The translations under genes and the position numbers were made by a program. The notes below the pieces were generated by a model. The model had not been told where the DNA came from. It did no database searches and worked only from the letters and a program-made list of their open reading frames with translations. A DNA stretch of 23,370 nt from Oscillospiraceae bacterium (lineage in GTDB: Bacteria > Bacillota > Clostridia > Oscillospirales > Ruminococcaceae): positions 1 through 23,370 of the forward strand of contig JAAVIG010000172.1 in NCBI GenBank assembly GCA_014796735.1. Direction: 5' to 3'. Each line of letters opens with the position of its first letter. Within the stretch, counting starts at the first letter, position 1. This document shows positions 9,210-16,653 of this stretch, in pieces.

Positions 9210-9299
9210 GTCCAATAATGCGGTTTTGCGAAGCAAAATTGCGGACTGAGTCCGCAAAGCATTGTTGGACGAAAATTGAGGGGCGAGATGTTCCTCGCC
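9210..9299. repeat. Palindromic intergenic element with several hairpins
   Basis: An outer stem of 12 bp with one G-T pair (9210-9221 with 9259-9270) encloses two perfect hairpins: TTTTGC/GCAAAA (9224-9238) and GCGGACT/AGTCCGC (9241-9255). A third hairpin, GGCGAG/CTCGCC, follows at 9282-9299. The whole could fold as a branched RNA or cruciform just downstream of tRNA-Arg. It resembles the small palindromic repeats scattered through many clostridial genomes, but I cannot assign it to a named family. Confidence 0.55.
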
Positions 9300-9311
9300 A
9301 TGAAATTTTCT

Positions 9312-9388
9312 TGGCACGCCAAGAGGGATTCGAACCCCCGACCTACTGGTTCGTAGCCAGTCACTCTATCCAGCTGAGCTATTGGCGC
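9312..9388 (-). tRNA. tRNA-Arg (anticodon ACG)
   Basis: A complete cloverleaf of 77 nt with encoded CCA. The anticodon stem is ACTGG/CCAGT and the loop CTACGAA, giving ACG, which reads CGN codons after A34-to-inosine editing. The D arm AGCTCAGCTGGATAGAG and T loop TTCGAAT are canonical. The acceptor stem GCGCCAA/TTGGCGT ends in a G1-U72 wobble, with G at the discriminator position. Confidence 0.96.
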
Positions 9389-9421
9389 AATAATATACCG
9401 TCTAATTTTTAGTACTAATAT

Positions 9422-9450
9422 ATTATACTATTTTGAAATTCACTTGTCAA
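9422..9450 (-). promoter_or_regulatory. tRNA-Arg promoter
   Basis: On the minus strand, TTGACA (9445-9450) and TATAAT (9422-9427) are separated by exactly 17 bp. This is a perfect consensus promoter placing the start about 27 nt before the mature tRNA. Confidence 0.88.
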
Positions 9451-9567
9451 GACTTTTTTTAAAAATTATAAACAGATTTAAATTTTATCTTTCTACGCTT
9501 CTCTGATTTTATCTATCTTCTTTTGGAACTTTTAAAAACACGTCCTGTATCATTTCAATTTAGAGCC

Positions 9568-10278
9568 TCAGATTTTAGTACAATCTGATATATCATATCG
9601 CATACGATTATGCTTGTCTGTTCGTTTTGTCAGCACGGACAAATAATGTCCGACCGCGGCAAATAATCCCATTATTGCAATATAATCAAGCAAAAACAGG
9701 ATAAGCGGTTCTTCAAAATTGAAGAATACAAACTGACTTTTCAGCAGCATATAGCTGCCGATCTCACGCTTGATAAATGCGAAAATTCCATATCCCGAAA
9801 TTGCAAGTACAACTGCACGGGCTATCCATTTTAATGTGTTGTTTTTTAACTTGACCATTCGCTTTGCAAGTCCGATAAATACGCTCCAATGCAAGCCCAA
9901 ATGCACCGAGATCAAAACAAAACCCCAATATGCCGACAGCATATGCAGGCTCCGCGCGAAAGACATTCCGCTTCGAATATCAAGAAACGTAAACACATGG
10001 CGTGAAAGAATTATTCCGCTTATTATCAAACCGAGCATTGCCGCAAGAACAAGCACCGCAAGCGTCGTCTGCAATATCCGAAACGCGGAATACCCGCCCC
10101 TGAACAATGACCGTGTCCATTTTATATTCAGAATATGATGGAGCACAAACAGCACGAAAACCGAAATGCCAAGCCATTCGTGAACAGCACCGCCTATCCT
10201 CTCATACGTCATTAAAAGGAGCAGCAAAACCGTCATTGCCGCGTCAACAATTATTTTTATTATTTGTTTTGGCTTCAT
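9568..10278 (-). CDS. DUF4405 family heme-type membrane protein
   Basis: A 236-residue integral membrane protein of the DUF4405 type, which resembles the cytochrome b subunits of membrane dehydrogenases. About five or six hydrophobic segments are visible (near residues 9-24, 35-52, 68-92, 112-131, 145-165 and 195-215). Histidines lie in or by the helices: His33, the His47-His48 pair, His94, His112, His126 and His130, the last three in HMLSAYW and HLGLHW. These are plausible heme b ligands, so the protein may pass electrons across the membrane (inference). The start is the ATG at 10278, which overlaps the stop of the lipoprotein flavodoxin gene as ATGA; an upstream in-frame ATG at 10299 would lie inside that gene. 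The stop lies in a 7-bp hairpin (9568-9588). Electron partner unknown. Confidence 0.85.
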   Translation of the reverse strand: MKPKQIIKIIVDAAMTVLLLLLMTYERIGGAVHEWLGISVFVLFVLHHILNIKWTRSLFRGGYSAFRILQTTLAVLVLAAMLGLIISGIILSRHVFTFLDIRSGMSFARSLHMLSAYWGFVLISVHLGLHWSVFIGLAKRMVKLKNNTLKWIARAVVLAISGYGIFAFIKREIGSYMLLKSQFVFFNFEEPLILFLLDYIAIMGLFAAVGHYLSVLTKRTDKHNRMRYDISDCTKI

Positions 10279-11012
10279 ATATCGAGCTCTCCGAGCCATT
10301 CCAAAACCGCTGTCTTTGCGTTGTCTTGATCGTTCTGCGCGGTTGTTCCTGCAATAGCGAGTCCGTCAAGCACTGTCGCTCCGTTCAGCTTACTTTTGAG
10401 CGTGTTTACCGTTCCCGAAAGTCCGCTCCCCGCATGAGTGCAGAACGGGATCACCGTCTTTCCCGAAAAATCGTAGCTTTCCAAGAACGTATACACGGGC
10501 ATCGGCATATCTCCCCACCAATTAGGGTAGCCGAGAAAAACAGTATCATAATCGCCGAAATTCTCGATCTCAGCAGTAAGCTCGGGACGCGCATTTGCGT
10601 TCTTTTCCTGCTGTGCTTCATCGGTGCAAGCGTCATATTCCTCGGGATATGGTGTAACGCGAACGATCTCAAAGCTGTCTGCGCCGATCTCTTCCGCGAT
10701 CATATCCGCGATAATATGAGTATTGCCCTTTTCAATATATCCAACACCGTAATTTTCATCGGCTCTTGAGAAGAATGCGACCAATATTTTTGATTCGTTC
10801 TCTGTATCGGTATTTACCGAATCATTCGGAGTAATGTTTTCCGGATTTGTGGGATCGGAGGTGTCAGAGCTGTCGTTTTTTTCGGTTGAACTGTTTTGCT
10901 GTGAAGTGTTATTGGTAGTTGAACCGTTTGATGCTTGACCGTTGTCCGTGCAAGCCGTAAACGTAAACAGCATCATCAGCGGAAGAAGCAAAGCAAAAAT
11001 TCTTTTTTTCAT
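10275..11012 (-). CDS. Lipoprotein-anchored flavodoxin
   Basis: A 245-residue protein with a lipoprotein signal (KKR, hydrophobic core, cleavage before Cys21 in FTAC), a low-complexity Ser/Thr/Asn/Asp linker (about 22-74) and a flavodoxin-like domain (about 75-245). The FMN phosphate loop region reads FFSRADENYG at 80-89; family landmarks are EKGNTHIIA, NARPEL, GYPNWWGDMP and THAGSGLSGT. The domain is the same type as the cytoplasmic flavodoxin at 17789-18307. The signal places it on the outer face of the membrane, which is unusual for a flavodoxin, though known in clostridia. The start is the ATG at 11012 with AAGGAG upstream; a longer frame to 11069 lacks a site and would bury the signal peptide. 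It overlaps the DUF4405 gene by 4 bp, suggesting a functional pair. Confidence 0.9.
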   Translation of the reverse strand: MKKRIFALLLPLMMLFTFTACTDNGQASNGSTTNNTSQQNSSTEKNDSSDTSDPTNPENITPNDSVNTDTENESKILVAFFSRADENYGVGYIEKGNTHIIADMIAEEIGADSFEIVRVTPYPEEYDACTDEAQQEKNANARPELTAEIENFGDYDTVFLGYPNWWGDMPMPVYTFLESYDFSGKTVIPFCTHAGSGLSGTVNTLKSKLNGATVLDGLAIAGTTAQNDQDNAKTAVLEWLGELDI

Positions 11013-11104
11013 AATAACTCTCCTTATTATTAGTTTAACGTGTGTCGCCGGATTGCTGTATTCCCCCATGATAATACACCCGTAATTATTTACCGTAACG
11101 CGGA

Positions 11105-12205
11105 TTATTTACCGAAATATTCGGATATTTCTTTCATTCGATCCTGCTGTTTGACCGAAAACGGACAGCGGCTGTCGCAGTGACCGCACCCCAAGCATGT
11201 ATCCGCTTTAACGGATAGCTTATTGTAGTGACCGGCTGCAATCTTGTCTCCCACCATTGCGAGATCGTAATACTTGTTGACAAGCCCTATGTCGATACCT
11301 GCGGGGCAGGGCTGACAGTGATTGCAGTAAACGCAGTTGCCCGCAATTTTCTCTGCGGAGAAAGAACCGATAATCGAGTAGTCCCTTTCCTCGGCGGAGG
11401 CGTCCGAAAATCCCAACAGATCGTCAAGATCGGCAAGACCTCTTACTCCGGGAACTGCCGTCAGCACCCCGGGATGGTCGAGTGCGTATTGCAGGCACTG
11501 ATAACGGGTGAGTGCGGTGCCGAAGGTTGACGTTTCCGCATTCAGCAGCTTGCCCGCATGGAACGGCTTCATGACTGATATTCCAACACCCTCCGCCTCG
11601 CAGCGGCGGAAAAGCTCAAAGCGCTCCGACACCGTGCCGATACCGTATTCATCGCCCTTTTCAAAATCGTAGGCGGGATTTATGCTGAACATCATCATGT
11701 CTATACCGCCCATGTCGAGAATACGGTTCGCCACCGACGGCGTATGTGAGGAAAACCCGATATGCCGCACAACGCCCTGTGCCTTCAGCTCTTTGATATG
11801 ATCGAATATCCCACCTGACACAAGCTTGTCGAGATCATCATCCTCGTCAACACAATGCAGAAATCCGAAATCAATATAGTCGGTTTTAAGCTGCTTCAAT
11901 TCCCACTCAACTGTGCGTATGATCTCGCCGAGATCTCTTGACCAGCCGTATTCGCCTTTGTTGTTGTATACCGCGCCGAAGTGCATCTGCATATAGACCT
12001 TATCACGGCCGCCCTGTATTGCTTTGCCGAAAGGAGCGTATACATTTTTTCCGCCGCCGCAGAGATCGAAAAAGTTTATGCCGTTATCGACAGCCTTGCG
12101 AACAACATTTTCTATCTCGCTGTCGGAGATTTTCTGAATACCGCCCATGCCTAACCCGAGTACGCTTATCTGTTCATTGCCGTGAGGCAGTTTTCTGTAT
12201 TCCAT
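11105..12205 (-). CDS. 4Fe-4S aldo/keto reductase, variant active site
   Basis: A 366-residue protein with an aldo/keto reductase TIM barrel (about 1-270) followed by a ferredoxin-like tail with two clusters: CVYCNHCQPCP and CLGCGHCDSRCPF. Such proteins probably move electrons between NAD(P)H and a flavodoxin or ferredoxin partner, but substrates are unknown. Asp47, Tyr56 (less certainly aligned) and His117 could match the catalytic set. Where the catalytic lysine is expected, the sequence is KVYMQMHFG, so the lysine appears replaced. The start is the ATG at 12205 with TAAGGAGC upstream; the in-frame start at 12226 lies inside the preceding gene. It starts 11 bp after that gene's stop, so they are co-transcribed; the flavodoxin lipoprotein follows 92 bp on. 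Confidence 0.92.
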   Translation of the reverse strand: MEYRKLPHGNEQISVLGLGMGGIQKISDSEIENVVRKAVDNGINFFDLCGGGKNVYAPFGKAIQGGRDKVYMQMHFGAVYNNKGEYGWSRDLGEIIRTVEWELKQLKTDYIDFGFLHCVDEDDDLDKLVSGGIFDHIKELKAQGVVRHIGFSSHTPSVANRILDMGGIDMMMFSINPAYDFEKGDEYGIGTVSERFELFRRCEAEGVGISVMKPFHAGKLLNAETSTFGTALTRYQCLQYALDHPGVLTAVPGVRGLADLDDLLGFSDASAEERDYSIIGSFSAEKIAGNCVYCNHCQPCPAGIDIGLVNKYYDLAMVGDKIAAGHYNKLSVKADTCLGCGHCDSRCPFSVKQQDRMKEISEYFGK

Positions 12206-12215
12206 ATTCCGCTCC

Positions 12216-13334
12216 TTATTTGTCAAATTCTTTTGCCACGTCCGTCAGCAGACCTCGTATCTCCAAATGCTGCGGACATATCTGCTCACATTTTCCGCAC
12301 TTGATACAATCGGAGGCTTTCCCGCCGTTCTTGGTATGTATATTGTTATAGTAATAATCCGTGTTCCAGTTGTTGAACTTCTTTTTCGCGTTTAAGCAGG
12401 CAAACAGATCCGGGATCGCAATATTTTTCGGACATTGCTCCATGCAGTAACGGCAGGCGGTACACGGTATCAGATCTTGCGAGCGGAATATCCCGCACAC
12501 CTGTTCGATAGCTTTATTTTCCGTATCGTTAAGCGGAACAAAATCCTTCATAAAGTTGACGTTCTCGGTCATCATGCCCATATTTCCCATGCCCGAAAGC
12601 ACCATCATCACATTCTGAAAGCTCGCCGCAAACCGTATAGCATAGCTTGCGGGACTGCCGCCGTGAAGATCATCAAGGATCTTTTTCGCTTTTGGCGGAA
12701 GATCAACAAGACTGCCGCCCTTAACAGGCTCCATTACGATAACGGGCTTGCCGTGCTTTTCACATACCTTATAGCATTTCACGCTCTCTACGGACGGGTC
12801 GTTATAGTCAACGTAATTGAATTGTATCTGCACCGCTTCTATCTGCGGATATTCGGTAAGTATGCGGTCGAGAACATCGGCCTTATCATGAAATGAAATA
12901 CCGAAATGCTTTATTTTGCCCTCTTTTTTGAATTCCAGAGCCGTTTCGTAAGCATGCAGCCTTTTATATTTCTCAAAAATATTGGCGTCCTGTGCGTGCA
13001 TCAAATAAAAATCGAAATATGCCACGCCGCACGCTTTTAGTTGGCTTTCAAAAAGCGGACGTATCTCCTCGTGATTATTAAAGTGATGAGTGGAGAGCTT
13101 ATCCGTCAGTATATACGCTTCTCTGGGATAACGGCTTGTCAGACAATCACGCAGAGCTGTTTCACTCTTGCCTCCGACATAACCATGCGCCGTATCAAAA
13201 TAATTGAAGCCGTTTTCGATAAAAAAATCAACCATTTTTGTAAATTCGTCATAGTCCACTTCGCCGTCTTTCATCGGCAGCCGCATACATCCGAATCCGA
13301 AATTTTTCTTGACCTCGTCAAAAAATCCATTCAT
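12216..13334 (-). CDS. 4Fe-4S aldo/keto reductase
   Basis: A 372-residue aldo/keto reductase with a C-terminal ferredoxin module. The barrel carries the complete catalytic tetrad Asp47, Tyr52, Lys79 and His113 (FNYFDTAHGY, TDKLS, YLMHAQD). The tail has CTACRYCMEQCP and CIKCGKCEQICP, each able to hold a 4Fe-4S cluster. It shares this plan and the MEPVKGGSL strand with the reductase at 16630-17772, so the two are paralogues, perhaps from duplication. Likely a cytoplasmic, anaerobic NAD(P)H-linked reductase; the substrate cannot be read. The ATG at 13334 has a GGAGGC site and a TATAAT box at 13360-13365 upstream. It heads the run of reductase, variant reductase, lipoprotein flavodoxin and DUF4405 protein. 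Confidence 0.94.
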   Translation of the reverse strand: MNGFFDEVKKNFGFGCMRLPMKDGEVDYDEFTKMVDFFIENGFNYFDTAHGYVGGKSETALRDCLTSRYPREAYILTDKLSTHHFNNHEEIRPLFESQLKACGVAYFDFYLMHAQDANIFEKYKRLHAYETALEFKKEGKIKHFGISFHDKADVLDRILTEYPQIEAVQIQFNYVDYNDPSVESVKCYKVCEKHGKPVIVMEPVKGGSLVDLPPKAKKILDDLHGGSPASYAIRFAASFQNVMMVLSGMGNMGMMTENVNFMKDFVPLNDTENKAIEQVCGIFRSQDLIPCTACRYCMEQCPKNIAIPDLFACLNAKKKFNNWNTDYYYNNIHTKNGGKASDCIKCGKCEQICPQHLEIRGLLTDVAKEFDK

Positions 13335-13359
13335 GGCAATGCCTCCGATTATTATTTAT

Positions 13360-13365
13360 ATTATA
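13360..13365 (-). promoter_or_regulatory. -10 box upstream of the aldo/keto reductase
   Basis: TATAAT on the minus strand lies 25 nt before the ATG at 13334, in the 63-bp gap after the reductase fragment. No clear -35 hexamer is seen. It suggests a separate start for the four-gene run that ends in the DUF4405 gene. Confidence 0.45.
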
Positions 13366-13397
13366 CTAAGATCAATTCTTTTTTCCATTGTATACCC

Positions 13398-13802
13398 TCA
13401 CTTTTTTGAATTCTGACCGTAAACGGGCATTTCCGTGCGGTCAAGCAGCTTATCTATCTCATTGAGTTCCTTTTCAGATAAAGTGATATCCTTAGAACCG
13501 AGATTTTCACGCAGCCTTTCTTCCTTACGGCTTCCGGGGATAGGGATCATATACGGCTTTTTGCAGATCATCCACGCAAGGGATACCTGCCCCGGAGCAG
13601 CCCCTTTTTCATTCGCCAAAATATCCAAATATTTCATTAACTCTCTTGCAGCTGCGAAACCTTCTTCTGTGTACTGCGGCATACGGCTGCGGAAATCCGT
13701 TCCGTTTTCAAAATTTGAATTTGCGTTGTATTTTCCGCTCAAAAATCCGTTACCGACAGGTCGCTGCCGCCGAGTTTCCTTTTTTCCGCCACGTCCTGAC
13801 AC
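13398..13802 (-). pseudogene. Aldo/keto reductase remnant, C-terminal half only
   Basis: The frame matches only the last part of a classic aldo/keto reductase without iron-sulfur motifs. It begins at GNGFLSGKY (barrel strand 6-7 region) and runs through QVSLAWMICKKPYMIPIPGS, the NADP-binding REERLREN-like helix and the usual C-terminal tail. The N-terminal half with the Asp, Tyr, Lys and His tetrad is absent, so it cannot be an active reductase. The only available start is a GTG five bases after the SDR stop, with no properly spaced ribosome site. The first 15 or so codons, rich in Arg, Gly and Lys, match nothing. The simplest reading is a deletion that joined the SDR end to a former reductase gene. 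Confidence 0.75.
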
Positions 13803-13807
13803 CTCTT

Positions 13808-14635
13808 TTACTCTGTAATATCGGTGGAAGCTGCTGTTTCGGTTTGCGTTTTATAAACAGCAACACGTTCTTCAAGCCGCTCAATCGTTGCTTTCAGCGC
13901 CTGAGAGCCAAGCACCATATGCAGCGGCGTATCGGGCTTATCCACGCTTTCAATAATGCGCGACGCCATTTTTGCGGGATCGCCCGGAGCAAGTCCTTTA
14001 GCGGGGTCAAGCATATTCAAAAATCCGTGAACATGATCGTATTCCGGTGTGAGCTTTGCTACCTTTGCGCTGCCGTAGCGGAATTCGGTTCTCGCCCCGC
14101 CCGGCTCAACAATTGTCATTTTGATATTATATTTTGCGACTTCCTGAGCCACGGATTCGCAGAAACCCTCAATGCCGAATTTTGTGGCATGGTACATCGA
14201 GTTCGCCGCAAAAGCCACCTGACCGCCATAGGACGAGATCTGAATGATGTTTCCGCTTTCCTGTTTGCGCAAATAGGGCAAAGCCGAACGTATGAGCATA
14301 ATAGAACCGGTAAGGTTGGTTGCGATAATGTGGTTTACCTCATCATCGGTCAGTTCCTCCGCCGCGCCAAAAAGACCGTAGCCCGCGTTTGATACGATCA
14401 CATCGATCTTGCCGTGCTTTGCGAACGCGTCGTCCGCAACAGCGTGAACCGCGGGAACGTCGGTAACGTCCAGAATACGGCAATCAAAAGTTTCGGGGTA
14501 TTTGGAGATAAATTCCTCGACCTTGTTCTTGCTTCTGACCGTGCCGATAACGGTATCGCCTTTCTCCAGAAGCTGCTTTGTCATCTCGTAGCCGAAGCCG
14601 CTTGATACGCCCGTGATAAGCCATGTTTTACCCAT
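13808..14635 (-). CDS. Short-chain dehydrogenase/reductase
   Basis: A 275-residue classical SDR oxidoreductase using NAD(P)H. The Rossmann motif TGVSSGFG spans residues 8-15, NAG is at 83-85, and the catalytic set Asn107, Ser135, Tyr148 and Lys152 (YHATK) is complete. An Arg at 34 after the second strand hints at NADP preference (inference). PGGARTEF at about 180 is the usual loop after the sixth strand. The length suits the classical subfamily with a slight C-terminal extension. A GGAGGAAA site precedes the ATG at 14635. It follows the carboxymuconolactone-decarboxylase-like gene by 60 bp and is probably in the same transcript. The substrate, likely a small carbonyl or alcohol, is unknown. 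Confidence 0.95.
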   Translation of the reverse strand: MGKTWLITGVSSGFGYEMTKQLLEKGDTVIGTVRSKNKVEEFISKYPETFDCRILDVTDVPAVHAVADDAFAKHGKIDVIVSNAGYGLFGAAEELTDDEVNHIIATNLTGSIMLIRSALPYLRKQESGNIIQISSYGGQVAFAANSMYHATKFGIEGFCESVAQEVAKYNIKMTIVEPGGARTEFRYGSAKVAKLTPEYDHVHGFLNMLDPAKGLAPGDPAKMASRIIESVDKPDTPLHMVLGSQALKATIERLEERVAVYKTQTETAASTDITE

Positions 14636-14695
14636 AATTGTTTCCTCCTACTTTCTTTCGTTTTCGGGGTCATAACGCTCGTCTGCTCCTTCACG

Positions 14696-15469
14696 TCAGC
14701 CGCATGATTTGGCTGCTTCATTTACGCAGCGCAGAGCGTTAAGACTGCGCGGATAGCCGATAAACGGCAAACAGTGGGAAATGATTTTTATGAGGAACAG
14801 CTTGTCGTTTCCGATCCTCATATTAGCTGCCGCATGGCTGATAAGCTGCGGTTCGCAGCCGCCCTGAGCCGCAAGAAAACAGAATGTGATCAGCTCGCGT
14901 TCCGCATAATCAAGCCCTTTTCGGGTGTAATAATCTCCGAAGCAATTATCCGCCAACCACAGATTGATATGACGGCTTTCTTCGGGACCCGACTTCCAAA
15001 AGTCACGCATTCCCTCACCGAAAATATCCACCTGAGCTTGTGTTCCGGCTTCTCTGCGGTTTTCGACAGTTGTGGTGGACTGACCCACCAGCGGGAGCGT
15101 GACGCCTTTTGCCTCAAGCGCCTCGTTGACCGCTTTTAAAAAGGGGAACACTCTGCCGATTCCAAGGTAAGCTACCGCCTGATAGGTGATCTCTTTGATC
15201 TCTATCGGAGTTACGCCAAAATTCATCGCGGCGGGGAGCATTGCTTTGAACTCATCTATACCCTGACAGCCTAAAAGCGTTGCAAGGATTGCCATATGAC
15301 GAATCCTGCCGTCAACCTCTTTGCCGCCGATGTCCGGCATATTGATCACCTCGTCAAAAGCGAAGTTATCAAATCGCTCAATAAACTCCGGGTCGGTCTC
15401 CAAAAATTTTGAAGTATAACCCGGGAACATTTTTTCGTGATACTGCTTTGAAAAATCCGTGATCGCCAT
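14696..15469 (-). CDS. Carboxymuconolactone decarboxylase/AhpD-like protein
   Basis: A 257-residue protein with two carboxymuconolactone decarboxylase (CMD) domains, about 45-125 and 170-250. The first has LATLLGCQGIDEFKAMLPAA and the second FLAAQGGCEPQLISHAA, with a Cys and a His as in CMD enzymes and relatives. The fold includes gamma-carboxymuconolactone decarboxylases and AhpD-type peroxidase partners; in anaerobes next to reductases and flavodoxins a redox or detoxification role is more plausible than aromatic breakdown (inference). The classical CxxC of AhpD is not present. I choose the ATG at 15469, since AAAGGAG lies 7 nt upstream; the ATG at 15475 would be too close. It lies downstream of the LysR gene on the same strand and is a likely target. 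Confidence 0.9.
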   Translation of the reverse strand: MAITDFSKQYHEKMFPGYTSKFLETDPEFIERFDNFAFDEVINMPDIGGKEVDGRIRHMAILATLLGCQGIDEFKAMLPAAMNFGVTPIEIKEITYQAVAYLGIGRVFPFLKAVNEALEAKGVTLPLVGQSTTTVENRREAGTQAQVDIFGEGMRDFWKSGPEESRHINLWLADNCFGDYYTRKGLDYAERELITFCFLAAQGGCEPQLISHAAANMRIGNDKLFLIKIISHCLPFIGYPRSLNALRCVNEAAKSCG

Positions 15470-15503
15470 ATACATTCTCCTTTGAAATTTATTTTCGAAT
15501 ATT

Positions 15504-15509
15504 ATTATA
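15504..15509 (-). promoter_or_regulatory. -10 box upstream of the CMD gene
   Basis: TATAAT on the minus strand lies about 35 nt before the CMD start. The nearest -35-like hexamer, TTGCTC, is only 14 bp away, as might be for an activator-dependent promoter. A 6-bp inverted repeat, AGAGCA/TGCTCT, flanks the region at 15522-15563. Confidence 0.4.
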
Positions 15510-15568
15510 ACAAAAAATTAAAAGAGCAATTTGAATTTCGAGGCTTTTTAATAAGCTGCTCTTATGTT

Positions 15569-15606
15569 AAAAACGGCTGCGTCTGCCGTATAAGCAGGCG
15601 CAGACG
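15569..15606 (-). terminator. Candidate terminator of the LysR gene
   Basis: On the minus strand CGTCTGC pairs with GCAGACG (15600-15606 with 15580-15586), and five T follow after six bases. It lies a few bases past the LysR stop codon, so the CMD gene probably has its own promoter. Confidence 0.5.
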
Positions 15607-15610
15607 ACTG

Positions 15611-16498
15611 TCAATTATTTTGTTCGGAGAATACCGCTTTAAGCATTTCGGCAAAGGACTCTATATAATAGCCTGAATTATCTTTTTTCCAGAAAGCGCA
15701 GTAATGTCTTGTTATCGGACTGTCATTACGGCAAAGCGGTATCCTTGTAGTCGCGTTTCCGATGAATTCCGGAACATCGTCGACCGGCATAAATCCGTTG
15801 TTCTGCACGACCATAAGACGAGCTTCTTCAATGCTGTCGGCAAACAGGAAATCGCCTTTAAAGCCGAAAACATTTTGATAGTACTCTTGTTCGTTTTTTT
15901 GCTGATTCCTTGAAGCTACCAATATGCACGGCGTATTCTTCAGATCCTCAGATGAAACGGTTTCCAATACGGCGATAGGATTTCTTGACGCGATCTCAAC
16001 AAGACAATTCATATGGATGAGAGATAGGTTTACATATTCGTCCGAAAACGCTCTGCGCTGATCATTCAGGACAAGATCTGCTTTCTCGGTGCGCAATGCG
16101 TCATACAGATCCTCATGACTGCCGCTGATAATATGAACCGTTACATCGGGATATTGCTCCGAAAAACGCGCGACCGCGGTTTGGATAGCTGTTCCGGAAT
16201 AACCTTTCAAATAGCCGATACGCAGTTCCGAGTGATCTTTTCGGGCAATACGGATAGAATCCTGAACCAGACGGTCATAATCTGCCACTAATATCAGACT
16301 TTTTTTATAAAAATGTTCTCCGGCAGGCGTGAGCTCAAACTTTCGGTTCATTCGCACGAGCAGATCAAATCCCAGCGCCTGCTCTAACGCTTTGATCTGC
16401 TGTGAAATGGCGGATTGCGAAATATGACATTCCTCCGCCGCTTCGGTAAAGCTGTTGAAGTGGACTACTGCCTGAAAATATCTTATCTGATTCAGCAT
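15611..16498 (-). CDS. LysR family transcription regulator
   Basis: A 295-residue LysR-type regulator. The N-terminal winged helix-turn-helix (about 1-62) reads FTEAAEECHISQSAISQQIK and continues into the linker helix and LTPAG. The effector-binding domain (about 88-290) begins ELRIGYLKGY and has the two-lobed periplasmic-binding-protein pattern. The inducer is unknown. I choose ATG at 16498 with GAGG about 5 nt upstream, rather than GTG at 16504. LysR regulators usually control a divergent gene, but here the CMD gene lies downstream and the reductase upstream on the same strand. The 130-bp gap before this gene holds two related palindromes that could be its operators. It probably controls the CMD-SDR unit, the flavodoxin-reductase unit, or both (inference). 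Confidence 0.95.
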   Translation of the reverse strand: MLNQIRYFQAVVHFNSFTEAAEECHISQSAISQQIKALEQALGFDLLVRMNRKFELTPAGEHFYKKSLILVADYDRLVQDSIRIARKDHSELRIGYLKGYSGTAIQTAVARFSEQYPDVTVHIISGSHEDLYDALRTEKADLVLNDQRRAFSDEYVNLSLIHMNCLVEIASRNPIAVLETVSSEDLKNTPCILVASRNQQKNEQEYYQNVFGFKGDFLFADSIEEARLMVVQNNGFMPVDDVPEFIGNATTRIPLCRNDSPITRHYCAFWKKDNSGYYIESFAEMLKAVFSEQNN

Positions 16499-16545
16499 AC
16501 GCACCTCGTTAAGCGGTCATCTATTGTTTTTATTTCTGCTCATAC

Positions 16546-16593
16546 TAATATCCATTTAAACACAATATAAAATCAAAGTTTAAATGGATATTA
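16546..16593. repeat. Perfect 16-bp inverted repeat, copy 1
   Basis: Arms TAATATCCATTTAAAC (16546-16561) and its exact reverse complement (16578-16593) flank a 16-nt loop, about 50 bp before the LysR start. No T-run follows on either strand, so a terminator is unlikely. The arm resembles that of the neighbouring palindrome. Confidence 0.7.
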
Positions 16594-16603
16594 CACCCAA
16601 AGC

Positions 16604-16653
16604 ACTATTATCCAATTAAAACCATTTTTTCAAGTTTTTAATTGGATAATAGT
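16604..16653. repeat. Perfect 18-bp inverted repeat, copy 2
   Basis: Arms ACTATTATCCAATTAAAA (16604-16621) and its exact reverse complement (16636-16653) flank a 14-nt loop. The right arm codes for the last residues of the reductase and its stop codon lies in the loop. The arm aligns with copy 1 as CTA-W-TATCCA-W-TTAAA, offset by 60 bp. Confidence 0.7.

Noticed and set aside
16546..16653. The two palindromes as rho-independent terminators
   Set aside because: The stems are AT-rich and no T-run follows on either strand.
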